This document shows, in pieces, positions 25,250-37,361 of a stretch of DNA of 64,000 nt. The number at the start of each line of letters is the position of its first letter. The stretch's first letter is position 1. The DNA lies in contig JAYKKI010000074.1 in assembly GCA_039881145.1 (NCBI GenBank), positions 10,977,501-11,041,500 on the forward strand. The letters run 5' to 3'. The position numbers were made by a program, and so were the translations under genes. Origin of the DNA: Druceiella hillmani (Eukaryota; Arthropoda; Insecta; Lepidoptera; Hepialidae). The notes under the pieces were generated by a model that ran no database searches, was not told the DNA's origin, and worked only from the letters and a program-made list of their open reading frames with translations.

Positions 25250-25480
25250 GGCTTCCTCAAAAAGAAAACGGAACCCTTATAAGAGCAATCAAGTGTCTGT
25301 CCATCCATCCGTCACAGCTGTTTTTCTCAGAAACCCCTTGCTGTAGGAATTTGAAACTTGGCATATATTAAAACATATCCCCATACTCATATACCTCAAT
25401 AAATAAAACTCAGTTTGGGTGAAAGTTTTATAAGGACATATTCAATAATCGAATTTCTCTTTTTTTATTTTCATCTATAA
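25250..25480 (+). repeat. Copy of the gggttccgta dispersed repeat
   Basis: It begins tagggcttcctcaaaaag, then aaacggaacccttataag, then tctgtccatccatccgtcac and ctcagaaacc, followed by gaatttgaaacttggcat. These words occur in the same order, more or less decayed, at several places in the window. Homology with 46750 and 50490 may run on toward 25960. Confidence 0.65.
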
Positions 25481-26754
25481 TGGTTGATATCGTTTGAAAG
25501 GGCTAGTTATGAAGGTTCCAGGAAGTAGTAGTAGATTAGTTTATAATATTAATAATCATATTGTCAGATGTGTACTAAAAAACCTGCAAAAAAATGCTCT
25601 CCCACGAATAATATATTATTTTCGAATTCTACATATAATGATTTTTTTAAATGTACGCCATGTTTTTACGTATTCAGAAAACATAAGAAGCAATATTTTA
25701 ACTTTTTTTATATTCACAACCGATTTTGTTAGAAACAAAAAAATTGAAGAAACTCGAAATATGGCGTAGTAATATACCTTATTAACCCACATATTTTAAA
25801 CAATCTATATTCAAAATGTTCATGTAAGAATTAAAGACGGGGAAGATAAAGGTCTTTACATTAGTTATTTTTTATTTTATATATCGTTAAAAAAAACTTG
25901 TTATGGGAGTAAAAAAAAATTTTTTCGCAATTTTAGACGACATGTTCAAAAATGTGTTCCAAAGAACATGATAAAATATGGTTACTACCTTACTTTTTTC
26001 CAAAACTATTGTGCTAAAAATCGTAAAAAACAGGGTTACTAAAACCTGAATAGGCTATTAATGGTAAAGTATATTGACTATCCTATATCCTATAATTTTT
26101 GGTTTTACGCATGCGAAAATTTTAGTAGACGTTTTACGTTGTGAAAATTTAATATTTTTACTTCTAGTGCCATTCACGCTTTGATTTATTTTGATTAGAT
26201 ATGTCAGCGGGCTGCTAGGACGGTACGTGACGGTATTTCTACATGTCACACAATCTTTATACAAACAAATTTCATACAAAGGGAAAAAAATTTAATGAAA
26301 ATATTTTTTAAATCTTGAAAGTAAATCACCATATATTTTTAAGATTTGTCTAATTTGTTCTTTTTGAGATTATCAGGCAGACTACTTTTTAATTTATTGG
26401 GATAAAATATTGAAATAATTTTCTTAAAAAACAAATTATATATTTTTAATTTCGTATTTTTATACAATTTTATTTAATATAAAATACGATGATTATAAAG
26501 AAACATTAATCTATCCCCTATCTTTACGTAAAATTACGACTGAAATAAGAAATCTAAAATAATAAAAAATCTTAAATTTAGTAGCTACTTTCTAGAATGA
26601 TATCAAATATTATCTTTTCATGTCTGTTTCTAAGAGTGAAGCTTGTTTTACAAGGATAAAAGGACAGGCACTCTGGTTGTTTTCGATTTCTCCAACTATT
26701 TTACAAGTATTAAAAAAACTCGATAAAATTATGTTCTATAAAAGCTGAGTCAAA

Positions 26755-26900
26755 ATGTTCTTTCTGGTTTTCATACCTTTACAGAAAAATGGAATTATTA
26801 TAAAATCACTCAAGAGTCTGCCTATAATAATCGATTTTCTCCGAAACCGTTTGACGTGGAAACTTGAAATTTAATAAAGTAATAGTTCATATAAACAGAT
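26755..26900 (+). repeat. Decayed copy of the gggttccgta dispersed repeat
   Basis: Contains ggttttcatacctttacag, attataaaatcactcaag, ctccgaaaccgtttga and gaaacttgaaattta in the family order. The tail cannot be delimited. Confidence 0.5.
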
Positions 26901-27341
26901 ATATTTTACTATCCGGTAATAGAGTACTAGTTAACAATATAAAAAAGTAATTAATGGTTATTTGGTGAAAAAATATTCATATTTTTGATGACTCGTAATT
27001 GTTAGAAGGGCTAATTAAGTACTACAATTTTTCTTAGTTTCATGTATAGTATAGAATATCCATTGGAAAGTCTGTAAAGAAACTCAGAAACATATTTTCA
27101 AAGTTTTAAGTTTCGTACCGCTAGATATATGTACCAAATTATGCTCCCCCGTTTTTTTATTTCCGAAACTCCAGAACTAAAAATAATTTGATGAGAGGGT
27201 AAATTAAATTTAATAGAATATTACAGGCCGATTAGTTTTTGAAAAATTCACCATGTATTTTATCTGTCATGAAAATAATATTACCATTTATAAACAGCTA
27301 AACAGAATAATATAGTACCTTTAAACGATTAACTTTTATAT

Positions 27342-27779
27342 TTAGTCAAGTATAAACCGAATTCTTGTAGCACAAGTCCTGTTTAGAGTTGACGGGTTTT
27401 TAATGTCAATATATTTACTGGTTATAATGATAAAATAAAAACTAATTTGCTTGTATTCATAAATAAGTGAATGGCTGTGATAAACGGACGAAATGAAGAA
27501 CGAGTAGAAAAGGTATAAGAACCTCGAAAATAATAAACTACTTAAATTGAAGTTCGTAATATAACCAGGAAGTTTGCCAACCCAACTCTTAATTAATCCC
27601 TGTATTAACATAAATCTCCATCGATATGATTTATATTTACAGCAAACATACAGCGGCATCAAAATAATAGGTGCCGACAGTAAATAAACCCGACCGATGG
27701 CGTACAATGGATAACGCACCATCATAATTTCTTCAGTTAACCTAAAGCCGTTCATAGTGATTGAAGACCACAAAAGCAA
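27342..27779 (-). CDS. Unrecognised 145-codon ORF, possible exon or membrane protein
   Basis: This is the longest ORF in the window. At this AT content an uninterrupted frame of this length is somewhat unlikely by chance: by rough estimate, fewer than one in ten windows of this size. The first 75 residues lie in DNA visibly richer in GC than the flanks and contain MVRYPLYAIGRVYLLSAPII and KSYRWRFMLIQGLIKSWVGK. That is hydrophobic segments alternating with basic, aromatic-rich loops, as in a polytopic membrane protein. The second half is more AT-rich and lower in complexity. An internal ATG eight codons in (27755) is an equally good start. There is no family match I can name and no neighbouring gene. 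It may be a real small exon, a decayed receptor-like gene or chance. Confidence 0.25.
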   Translation of the reverse strand: MLLWSSITMNGFRLTEEIMMVRYPLYAIGRVYLLSAPIILMPLYVCCKYKSYRWRFMLIQGLIKSWVGKLPGYITNFNLSSLLFSRFLYLFYSFFISSVYHSHSLIYEYKQISFYFIIITSKYIDIKNPSTLNRTCATRIRFILD

Positions 27780-28929
27780 AGAAAAAGGTAAACAAATATT
27801 GTTTTTACAATTTGTTATTTCAAGTTAAGTTTAGGGTTAAAGAATGGTGCAGTGATTTGAAAAATCGTTAATGGCTAGGATATAGCATATTTAAAGAAAT
27901 GAATTATCAAAAGGGCAGATATTCTCAACTTTTACCTGGTGAGTTGGTATATCGGGTGAGGCGGATAATGATAATTCAACTTTTTTTGTGGAACCCTTAA
28001 ATAGAGTTTCCCACGTTGAAGATATGAGTTGAAAGTATGGGGTTATAAAGCGGACAAGATAAAGTAGTGTCGATACGTTTTAATTTTCATTGTTTTTTTT
28101 ATTGTAATTGTTCGTGTTTTTAGTTAGAATTTTTTAAAATGTTGCCGTCACTAAATTTAATTTGAAATTTTGATTTGGAACTTAAAAGGGGTTAGTGAAA
28201 ATAGATCTGATATTACAAGAATATAATACAATTTTCAAAAAAGCTGTTATTTTTTAGAATATAAAAAACCGAACATTCAACGATTAAAAATCAGAAGAAA
28301 ATAAAAAACGAAATAAAATTCATAAATTTAATACGAAACAAAAAAGCCTTCATAAATGAACAACTTGTTTTACTTCTAATTATAAAAAAAAATAGTGAAG
28401 CACGTAATGACTTCTTAGAAAACATAATAGAACTAATGAACATTTTGCTGCAATACAGTTATTCGAATATAGTAGAAAATAGTTCTTTAGGCAGGTATCG
28501 ATTCTCTGAGAAGTACCTATGGGTTTCGAAATTCGTCCAAGAAGTACCAAGACTCTAATAGATTACCGATAGGTGCCGAAAGTCATTAGAAATTATTTCG
28601 TTTAACATAATATGTTTCAGAGACTGCAGAACATTGAAACATCGTGAACTTCTAAAATTATACTTTAAATTATATTGAAAATATGGGGAAAGGCAGTTTA
28701 CAATACGCGCAGAAGTAATAAACACATGTGCCCAGAGAAGGTTATTACATTTAAAGATCAAAATTAACTTTGTCTTATTCATTGAAATCTTAGTTTCATA
28801 TTATTAGTCCAAGTGTCCTATTTTAAAATGATATTAAAAGTAGTATTAAATATCAAGTATGCAGTCATTTTGTTTCATATATACATATTAGTATATACAT
28901 GTTAAAGTCTCTCTGGAAAAAATTAAAGT
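27780..28929. other. Intergenic stretch, nothing seen
   Basis: AT-rich DNA without repeats, structure or coding that I can support. Confidence 0.5.
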
Positions 28930-30060
28930 AGTTTGCGGATGTATAAAAAATGCATTTCCCAAATTCAGAAATCATTCAAGAATTATTTGCTCTTTCTAAT
29001 TTGTCGACCACGGATTTCATAAATCTAAAAAATTTGAGTCCAAGCATTAGATTGAAACTTATATTAAATATGAAACTGCGGTTCCTATATAATTTTCCAC
29101 CCTTTACGCTGGATGTGCAGAACATAAAACTTCAGACATTTTCAATATATCCAACCTCGTTTTAATTTCTTGACCGTGGTTAACAAATCTGAAAAAATAT
29201 ACATCATTAGATTTATTTAAAAAATTTGTGAAAGTTTTGTTTAAAAATACAAAGACAATTAAAATTAAATTAAAATTTTTCAATCATTCTTTACCTTTTA
29301 TGCTCCGTTTGCAGAATGTAAAGCTTCGAAGCCATTTGCAATGTATCTTCCAGTCTTCCAATAATTCGACCATGGATTTCTTGAATCTGAAAAAAATAGG
29401 TAGTAACAATGGATTCACCCTTCAAACTCTATTTGTGAAATATTAACTTTCAAAGTCATTTGCAATGTATTCATCAACTTTTGATCATGAATGTAATAAA
29501 TCTGAAAAATCTGGGTACTAGCATAAAATTGAAAACTTCCATTCAAAAATATATAAACACCTGGAATTAAATTGAGTTTCTTTCGTTACGAATCATTTTC
29601 ATAGTCCTAATTGCGAAATATTACGTTTCAAACTCATTTGCAACATATCCAACCCCTTCTTAATCATCGGCCGTGGACTTAATAAATATGAAATATATTT
29701 GGGTACTAGCATTAGACTGGAAGTTTTATTTAAAAAATATAGACATTTGAAACTGAATAATGTTTTTTTTATAATTTTTCACCTTTAATGCTCCATTGCG
29801 CAAAATTAGGCTTCAAAGTTATTTGTAAATTGTTCCACCGTTTCTACTTTCCGATCTTGAATTCAATTAATCTGAAAAAATGGTGCTATCACAAGATTGG
29901 ATACTTCATTTATATATAGGATGATGTTTTAAAATGAAATTAGGGCTGTTTTTCCTTTTTTAGACCCAATTTGTGAAATATTAGACTTTGAATTTATGTA
30001 CAATCCTTCTTTGTAATTTTTTCTTTGGTGATTTAAAAATACCCGAAAAAATCTAGGATA
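28930..30060. repeat. Degenerate satellite-like tandem array, about 180-bp unit
   Basis: A word related to cgaccatggatttcataaat recurs at about 29005, 29172, 29368, 29483, 29668 and 29851, with a weaker one near 30025. Spacings are 167, 196, 115, 185, 183 and about 175. Each unit keeps the same order: that word, then ctgaaaaaa, gggtactagcattaga, an AT-rich block, tttttcacctttatgctcc, gcagaatataaagcttca and catttgcaatgtatcc. Units are strongly diverged, one is short, and the array ends where a (TA)n tract begins. The ORFs at 28950 and 29228 are reads through this array. Confidence 0.8.
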
Positions 30061-30113
30061 TGTTCAAATTTTTATTCACAATTATCTCAATGACGTTGCC
30101 TCTAAAATTTTAA

Positions 30114-30114
30114 G

Positions 30115-30193
<79 letters not shown>

Positions 30194-30195
30194 AA

Positions 30196-30237
<42 letters not shown>
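30114..30237. repeat. (TA)n microsatellite
   Basis: About 124 bases of TA with a short gtaaatgca interruption. It abuts the end of the 180-bp array and is followed by a short CA run. Confidence 0.95.
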
Positions 30238-30240
<3 letters not shown>

Positions 30241-31389
30241 GACATCACATCTACACACACACACACATTTGATGATGATTTTTATGATTATTTTATTTAA
30301 CGGTCTCTTCTTTATTGCCAGTGAAAGTACGTACCTACATATTGTGACACAGTTGCGGTACTCCTTTATTCTTTATATTTTAATAACAAACCATGTACTC
30401 AGATTTTACATTTCATATAACAAATTTCTGAAAGGAACATACTTAACAAATGTTTGGAAAAAACCTTGTTAATTTTCAATTAATATTTTGCTTCAACTTA
30501 CATTTTTTCTACAACGGGTACTCGATATGTAAATGGTAATTTTTAAGCATTGACTTAAATAATTATGTTAAGAAACTTTAATTTTTCTTGGTAGCTACTT
30601 AATATTTATTTTCTATAATTGAACTTGTTTTATAACAGAAATTTCTGCTAAATAATTTTATTTAATTTGTGTCCGTTTTTATGGTCCCATGCCCCAAAAT
30701 GAAAAAAAACGGCATTCTTATAGGATTACTTTGTTGTCATTCTGTCGACTTGCCAAAACCCTTTTCAAGACAGGTATCAAGTTTTTTCACATATTTATGA
30801 ATATTTTATATTATAAGAAATTAGTATTCAATATTTATGTATATGGCACCGTAGTCCTATAAATTTATAATTCTAGCTGAATGCAATGAAGATGACGTAT
30901 CTTCTTAAACATCACGTTTTCTGATTCTGATTTATTCATCAAAACCAGTAAAGGCACTTATCATTAACCGAAAGACTTGACATTTGGTACGAAAGAATTT
31001 CTCATAGCACAAATAAAGGAAAAAAAATAAACATAACGCAAGCAAAAAAAAATCAAAGCATAGAATAACTAAACAAAAAAAAAACCGAAAACAACTGAAG
31101 GAAAAATTAGGCATAGCACATGGAAAAGAAAGGAAAAAGAAAATTATTAATTTACAATTCTACATAGAATTATTACGGACCAAAGTAAATTTTCCCACTG
31201 CACTTTTCTCACTGTTTCCGGATCATAAAAATATTTCAGAACATATTTTGACAAGGTTTTCACTATTCAAAAACTATAATATTAGTGACTAAAATAAATT
31301 TATAATTAATTGTGAAAAAAGCACGAAATTAGCCCTACCGGAAACAAATAATTATGCTAGAATGCAAATATAAAATACAAAAAAAGCAA
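30238..31389. other. Intergenic stretch with one dispersed-repeat fragment
   Basis: No gene is seen. About 30670-30790 (tccgtttttatggtcccatg, aacggcattcttataggat, tactttgttgtcattctgtc) is a fragment of the gggttccgta repeat family. Confidence 0.5.
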
Positions 31390-33230
31390 TGTAAATAAAA
31401 ATATATTTTTCTTTATTTTCTCTCAAACATTGAAGCTAGTTGATAACTAAATAAATAAAGAAACCACCAAAAAGTCCGTGGTTTGGATGCAAAACGCGCC
31501 GAAGCTCAGCGTTATGAACGTTGGAACTAGGACTGCTAAGCATTGTGTTTTACTTTATATTTTGTTAGCGCGATAAATATTCAACGATTTTTCAAAGTTC
31601 GTTGCAATTTTAAAAGAAACGCAAGGCATTAATGATGTAAGACTTCTGAATATAATCTAATGTAGACACATTTAATCGACAATTTTTAATATTGTCAAAC
31701 TAGTCTATATAAATTAACTTTTATATTTAATAACAATTAATGTTAGAAAAAGTATTTGTTACCTTTAGTGTTTCTCCATCTCACGTAGTTTATTTCTACT
31801 TTTTTTTTATTTTAAAACAAGATGCCAAGCTTAGTTCAAACCGTAAGTAAGATTGTGCGTATTTAAACTAATGGTAACCACAAAATCGGTATACTAATAT
31901 TACCCAATTTTTATATCACTCCTTCACTGGACTTAAAATGTCACAAGGTAACAAACTATTGGTCCATCGCCAATATATCTTCCGTTTGCTAAGCTATTTG
32001 ATATTATATTGCATCAAAAGAGCTAATGTCAGTACAAAAATTAAATTACTGGTAAATTTTTAACGTTCAACACATACTAACGTTATTTATTTAGTGGATG
32101 GTCTGGTACAGGAACTATTTAATAGAGTCTATGTAGTTGTAGCATATTTCGATTACTCTAAGGCTTTCTAAGTTTCTGAAAAATAATGTCAATAATAGTG
32201 TTCTTATATACTGGCTTCGAGAGATAGTTTCTCATCAATATTACAACGTAGGGGTTACCAAAGAGGAAAATAACCCTTATGAGAAAAGAATGGGTATTCA
32301 TTCCTCTGTACGTTAGTCACAGTGTTTTTCTCAGAAATCCTTAGACCAAAATGTTGAAATATTTCAAGAGTGCTAACACTTATATTTTTAAGTGTTTAGG
32401 GAAATCTTTGAGGCGATAGTAAAATTTTAACTTTTCTTTCAGTTTTCATGGGTATCATTTCAAAGAATGTCTTATAAGGATTCATAAACTATTTTTTTTA
32501 TATTTTTTGCTAAGATTTTTCGGGGAATATTGACTAAAATGTTCACAAAATAAGAGGCATCCACTACCTTTGGAACTGTTAAAGTGTACTTACCAAAAAA
32601 ATAACGGGACTCAAAGTTTACATAAATTTTATTCCGAAACCATAACGATTGTGTTAATAAATACGAGTATTTCTTTGAAAACAAAGACTTTTGTGTTGTA
32701 TTAAAGTAAATATAGGAAAATAAAGTATCTAACAATGAAATGTCAAAAATAACAGACAGTTTATTAATGTTTTTGTTTACCAGCCAGCAACAACTCATAA
32801 GTAATTTAATTAGCCAGGCTGAGGTCGCTGCTGGCGTCAGGTAAGAATATCTACAATCATATTCTGTGTCTCAAGATATTTAACTTTATTTTTTTATTAG
32901 TAACTTTCTCTCCAGGAAAATGATATCTTATGTCAACATATTTTCTGTGCGTACAATAAGCTTTAGCACCTCCGAATTTAATGGCAGGATATATGACAGC
33001 AGGGGGTGAAATTTTATGTTTCGATGCAATTCATATCCAAGGGTAGCAAACACATTACCTATTTTACCTAGTGGTTAGTGAAAAATACTCTGTCTCCATG
33101 GTTGATAAGGCAGCAGTGTTTGGGCTCTTAGATTACCATGATACTGCAGGATCCTGAAACAAAAAAAAGTGTAGCCGTAGCAGCATCTCCGGCAATTAAT
33201 ATCTGAAGCTCAGTCAGAATCACAATAATC
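31390..33230 (-). repeat. Left arm of the giant inverted repeat
   Basis: It is the reverse complement, with many substitutions and small gaps, of 33545-35335. Strong blocks are 32090-32240 against about 34625-34475, 32640-32841 against 34060-33853, and 33030-32900 against about 33560-33770. The arm joins the RNase H end of the copia-like element to about 1.45 kb of downstream non-coding DNA. An 80-bp piece next to the RNase H end that the right arm keeps is missing here. Confidence 0.85.
32846..33230 (-). pseudogene. Copia-type RNase H remnant (minus strand)
   Basis: Minus-strand frames contain IAGDAATATLFF, then ALSTMETEYFSLTT, then KYVDIRYHFPGEKV, then VDILT. These correspond in order to the tail of copia Pol, where family members read roughly ADWAGD, ALSTTEAEY, KHIDIRYHFIR and ADILTK. 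At least two frame changes and several stops separate the pieces, and the final residues after VDILT are deleted. The glutamate-containing STxEAEY-type motif is preserved. It is non-functional. Confidence 0.8.
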
Positions 33231-33544
33231 AAATATCATTTATTTTTTTTATCTTGATTGAATGTTCGTCTGTTCTTTTTTTGTTACTTTTATACACGAA
33301 ACGTTATCTTAACTGCTGGCCAGTGTTGTAGTTCTAGTGTGCAAGCTAATCAATTTATTTACTATGAAACCTGTATCAGATCTCGTGCCTTCTGATATAA
33401 GTAAAGTGAGATTCCAATCGCTTTGTGATATGGTATTTATTGATTTCGTACTAGGATCACATGATATACATAATCTGATCAATACAGACCTTATTTATAA
33501 ATTTTGCTTTATCTCATTTCTTTCATCGTTTGACTGGTAGGAAC

Positions 33545-35335
33545 GAATCAAACGCGATATTTGGATGTTGCAATACTTGGATATAAATTGCATCGAAACA
33601 TAAAATACTATCACATATCCTACAATATACGACATTACGAGGGTAATATCAAATTCACACGTACTAATGTTTATTGCACGCGCGGAACATATATTGACTT
33701 GATATACCATTTCCTTCGAGACAAAGTCACTGATAAACACAGAATATGTTTGCAGATATTCTTACGAAAGCCAAATCACGAAAGAAGATCGGTGTTTATT
33801 CCAGGGCAATAGGTTTACACTTTAAGGGAAGAAGTTAAAACATTTAGTGCACCCTGATGCCAACAGCGACTTCCTGCCTAGCTAATGAAATTATTTTTGA
33901 GTTATTGCTGGCCTGTAAACAAAAAAAAAATTAAACAATTAAGGATGCTTGCCACTGTCTGGTATTTTCTGACGTACCATGGTTAGCTTATTTTTTTATA
34001 TAATTACTTTAGTAAAACAATAAGTCTTTATTTTCGAAGACATACTCGTGTTTAATAGAATGATAGTCGCTATAGTTTCCCGATAAAATTTAAGTAAATT
34101 TCGAGTTCCGATATTTTTTTGGTATTTATACTTAGTGCTTTGGAGATAGTAGGTGCATATCATTTTGTGCACATTTTAGGCAATAGTACAAGAAAAATCT
34201 TACCAAAAAATATAACGTTGAATAATTTGGAAATCCATATAAGTCATTCTTCGAAATGATACTCACGAATAACTGATATAAAAAAAAATTTAAAATGTAC
34301 ATGCCCTTCTAAAATTTTCATAAAATATGTTTGCGTGTTAGTATTCTAAAGACATTTCAAAATTTTGGTCCAAGGATTTCTGAAATGAATACTAACAGAC
34401 AGACGAGCGGATACCTGTTTTTCCCATAAGGGTTATTTTCCTCTTGGGGTACGGAACCCTAAATAGTTAATAATATTGACGATAATCTACTCCTCGAAAC
34501 CAGTTTATAAGAACACCATTATTGACATGATTTCTCAGAAACTTAGAAAGCCTTAGAGTAATTGAAATATGCTACAACTACACCCTTAAATAGTTCCTTT
34601 ACCAGACCATCCGCTAAACACACAACGTTAGTATTTTTAGAACATCAGACGCTTAAGTCTTGATTTAATTTTTGTACTGACGATAGATATTTTTATGCAG
34701 CATAATATCGCAAAGCTTAGCAAACAAAAGAACGAATGGCAATGGGTCAATAATCTTTTACTTAGTAAAATTTTTATTCTGGCGAAGGAGTAGCGTAAAA
34801 TTGGGACATTGACTTTTTTGGTTACCGTTGGTTTGAATATGCACAATCTTACGTTTAAAACTAAGGTTGATATCTTCTTTAAACTAAAAAAAAAGTATAA
34901 ATAAACTTTTCGCAAATGGTACGCGAGATGAAGAAACACTGAAGAGACCTGTTACTTTTTCTAACATGAATTGTTATTAAATAGAAAATTTAAGTTATGT
35001 AATCAAGTTTGACAATTTTAAAAATTGTCAATTAAATGTAAACATTAAGTTACATTCAACAGTTTCAGCTTTTTTCAGGTTTTCTCTTAAAATCGTGACT
35101 AACTTTGAATTGTTAAAATTTTTTTGTAACATATAAAGTAAAAAATGTATGCGTAGCATTCCTATTTCCAACGTTCAAGCCGCTAAGCTACGGCGCTGCG
35201 TGTTTGTATCCTTTTTTAATTTTTTGGTTTCTTTTTTATTTATAAGTTATCAACTAACCTCAACGGTTTGAGAAAAAATATAGAAAAATATGTTTTAAGG
35301 TGTATTTTATTTTCTTTTTTATGTCATATTTACAT
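33545..35335 (+). repeat. Right arm of the giant inverted repeat
   Basis: Reverse-complement partner of 31390-33230. It starts in RNase H coding, keeps a purine-rich tract (aagggaagaag, about 33822-33832) where a copia polypurine tract would lie, and continues through 1.5 kb of non-coding DNA. The spacer between the arms is only about 315 bp (33231-33544). A transcript crossing this locus would fold into a hairpin with arms of about 1.8 kb. Confidence 0.85.
33560..33800 (+). pseudogene. Copia-type RNase H remnant (plus strand)
   Basis: It holds the same protein tail as at 32846-33230 but on the opposite strand: pieces reading LHRNIK, ISNSHVLMFIARAEHI, IDLIYHFLRDKVTDK and ADILTKA, in three frames. 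The last piece (about 33755-33775) restores the ADILTKA tail that the minus-strand copy lost. Most of the RNase H domain upstream is absent, so only the end of Pol is here. Confidence 0.75.
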
Positions 35336-35959
35336 TATAATTTAACATGGCATATTTTTCGTAATTCTTTCAGGATATGTAGTGTAATTGACGTAGATCA
35401 CATTTCTGTTAAAATGTTGCTTCATCTCATTTTTGCATCCTTTGATTGTTTGAAATTAATCAAATGACGCACTGGACCAAGTTCTCTTGCAATAGATTTA
35501 TTGCTTCTGGCTTGGTGTCTTATTTCTTCTCGCAACAGATACCCACTCGAAAGATACAGTTGTTGCTGCAACTCAGACGGTGGACTTATTATACAATAAC
35601 TTAGCAAAAGTATAATCACGAAAAATTACATTCCTTTTTTTGTTTATTTGTTTTCTCTTTACGTCATAAAACCGTCGTCCTTTTGTCGTTTCACATTAAC
35701 TAACAAATATCATTTTGAAACCTTTGGAATCCCTTTTTTCCTTTTCTTCTTTTGATATGTGGGCCACTGCCAGACAACTAAACAAATTTATTGTTTTCAT
35801 GTGTGCCTTATAATCCGTTCATTTCTCATACGCCGTCTTGTACTCTAAGACTTTATTATGTGAACGATTGATCAAGTTGGTTGCTGTCAAAATTATTTCC
35901 ACCCAAATTTTATTTTAGTAACCTGAAATTTCTAATTAAATATTTATCTCTTTCTACAA

Positions 35960-36640
35960 GTTTACAATTTATTCGTCCTGCTAAGCCATTTTGTTCAGTG
36001 GTGTATGGGGTTGTAGTTTGGTATTGTACGCCCAACTTTTGTAAAAAAATATGAAATCATGGTTAACATATTCCTTTCCATTATCTGTGCCTAATATTAT
36101 AATTTTAATAGTGTTTGGGATTTTTAAATTTTTTTCTACAGCTTCCGATTTATTTTTAAAAAAGGAAACAAACACTTTCCTACTGAAATCGTTTATATTT
36201 AGCACCATCAATTGAACTGTTCTCTATCCGACCATATAAATTTGACTGAAATAATTTCAGTAGTCCGGATGCACTAGTGTCAATGTTTTCGAATGGTTGG
36301 CTGCTTATCTTACCTTCGACACAAGTTAAATATACATGAATGATTACCTATTTATTAAGTTCCACCCCTGTGGTATTCTTTGTAAGTCTGTGATATTCAG
36401 GTGACCAATTTGTTGATGCCATACATTAAAATCATGCTTATCTATTGTGGACAACAATGCCAGTACTTCGGTAACATTGGTTAATAAATACAGGTTGTTT
36501 TTAATCAAAGCTATCAAAATTATTTTTTTTTGCATATAGTACAACCATTATTCTGGAACTTTACTTCACATCGATTATTCACTATTTAACTTACGTAAAG
36601 TAAATTATTTATCGTAGAGGGCATATAAAACATTTCTTGT
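35960..36640 (-). pseudogene. Copia-type pre-integrase and integrase core remnant
   Basis: Minus-strand frames give, in order, INNLLYVS (zinc-knuckle side of the Pol polyprotein), LIKNNLYLL, HDFNVWHQQIGHLNITDLQR (the GAG-pre-integrase motif, where copia elements read LWHxRLGHLN), LTLVHPD, NDFSRKVFVSFFKNKSEAV, ILGTDNGKEYVN and TKLQPHTPLNKMA. The catalytic first Asp region (LVHPD) and second Asp (TDNG) are present and the end motif (PHTPxxN) is recognisable. Stops occur between pieces. Only scattered non-matching sequence follows to 35422, so the end of the integrase and the RT are missing. Confidence 0.85.
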
Positions 36641-36769
36641 GTGGATTATGCCAATGGAGTTCTTTATTTATAAGTCCACATTCCCGCACCCTTTTATTCC
36701 CACTGTCTAATTATCTGCCACTTTTATGTTTTTTTACTCTAGAAGGAAGGATATTACGCATCTATTTTT

Positions 36770-36810
36770 TATTTCTTTACATGTGCAGCGATGCCACAGA
36801 ATTAACATAT
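36770..36810 (-). pseudogene. Copia-type aspartic protease motif remnant
   Basis: The minus strand reads NSVASLHM at about 36803-36780, where copia proteases have DSGASxHM. The catalytic Asp is replaced by Asn and the Gly by Val. It is about 140 bp upstream of the pre-integrase piece, which fits the family order. The motif is too short to stand alone; the context makes it credible. Confidence 0.5.
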
Positions 36811-37270
36811 CAGCAGTTCTCATTCGGTATTGCAGGAGCTCAAAACACAGCATAATTAGCATTATTTTTTATATTGTTCAAATTCAACTTGTGATTCTTC
36901 TTACTCTTAAAATGAAAAAAATTACTGAAGTGATGCCGGTTGTTACAAATATAACCTCGTAAGCCTTTTGTGACTTTTTTGTTTTCGAAATTATTTTCTG
37001 ACTAATGTATTGTTTACAACTATTTTGTTTTCCATTTTACTAAGCATAGTAGGCTACTGAATATGATATCTTGACCTCCTGTAAAAGCTTGGTTATAACA
37101 TCATCTGCAATTATAGATACTCCCGAGTTCACTATGGGCATGATTATCGATTTGTGTATATCGAGAAGTAGCAAAGTACCAAGTCACTCGTCTCCCACTA
37201 CAAAGTTTATGTACCTGAGCTAGTGAGCTGTTTCCATTACTTTATTTACATAGACCTCAATGCTGGAACC

Positions 37271-37317
37271 AAAATAGGACCACAATAACGTTAGGTACGT
37301 TATTGTGATCCTATTTT
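37271..37317. repeat. Near-perfect hairpin, 21-bp stem
   Basis: 37271-37291 is the reverse complement of 37297-37317 with a single mismatch, around a five-base loop (taggt). The stem is compact and much better preserved than the surrounding copia debris. Confidence 0.8.
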
Positions 37318-37361
37318 GTAATAAACGTAATTTCCTACATACTCACTTTCCTACTTACTTA

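Noticed and set aside
28950..29446. Two plus-strand ORFs of 71 and 72 codons
   Set aside because: Both read through the 180-bp tandem array; their similarity reflects the repeat, not a protein.
32472..32798. 108-codon minus-strand ORF
   Set aside because: It lies in the non-coding tail of the copia-linked inverted repeat, and the homologous right arm is not open in this frame.
35422..35619. 65-codon minus-strand ORF as a continuation of copia integrase or RT
   Set aside because: Its sequence has no copia motif, and the gap between it and the integrase piece shows none either.
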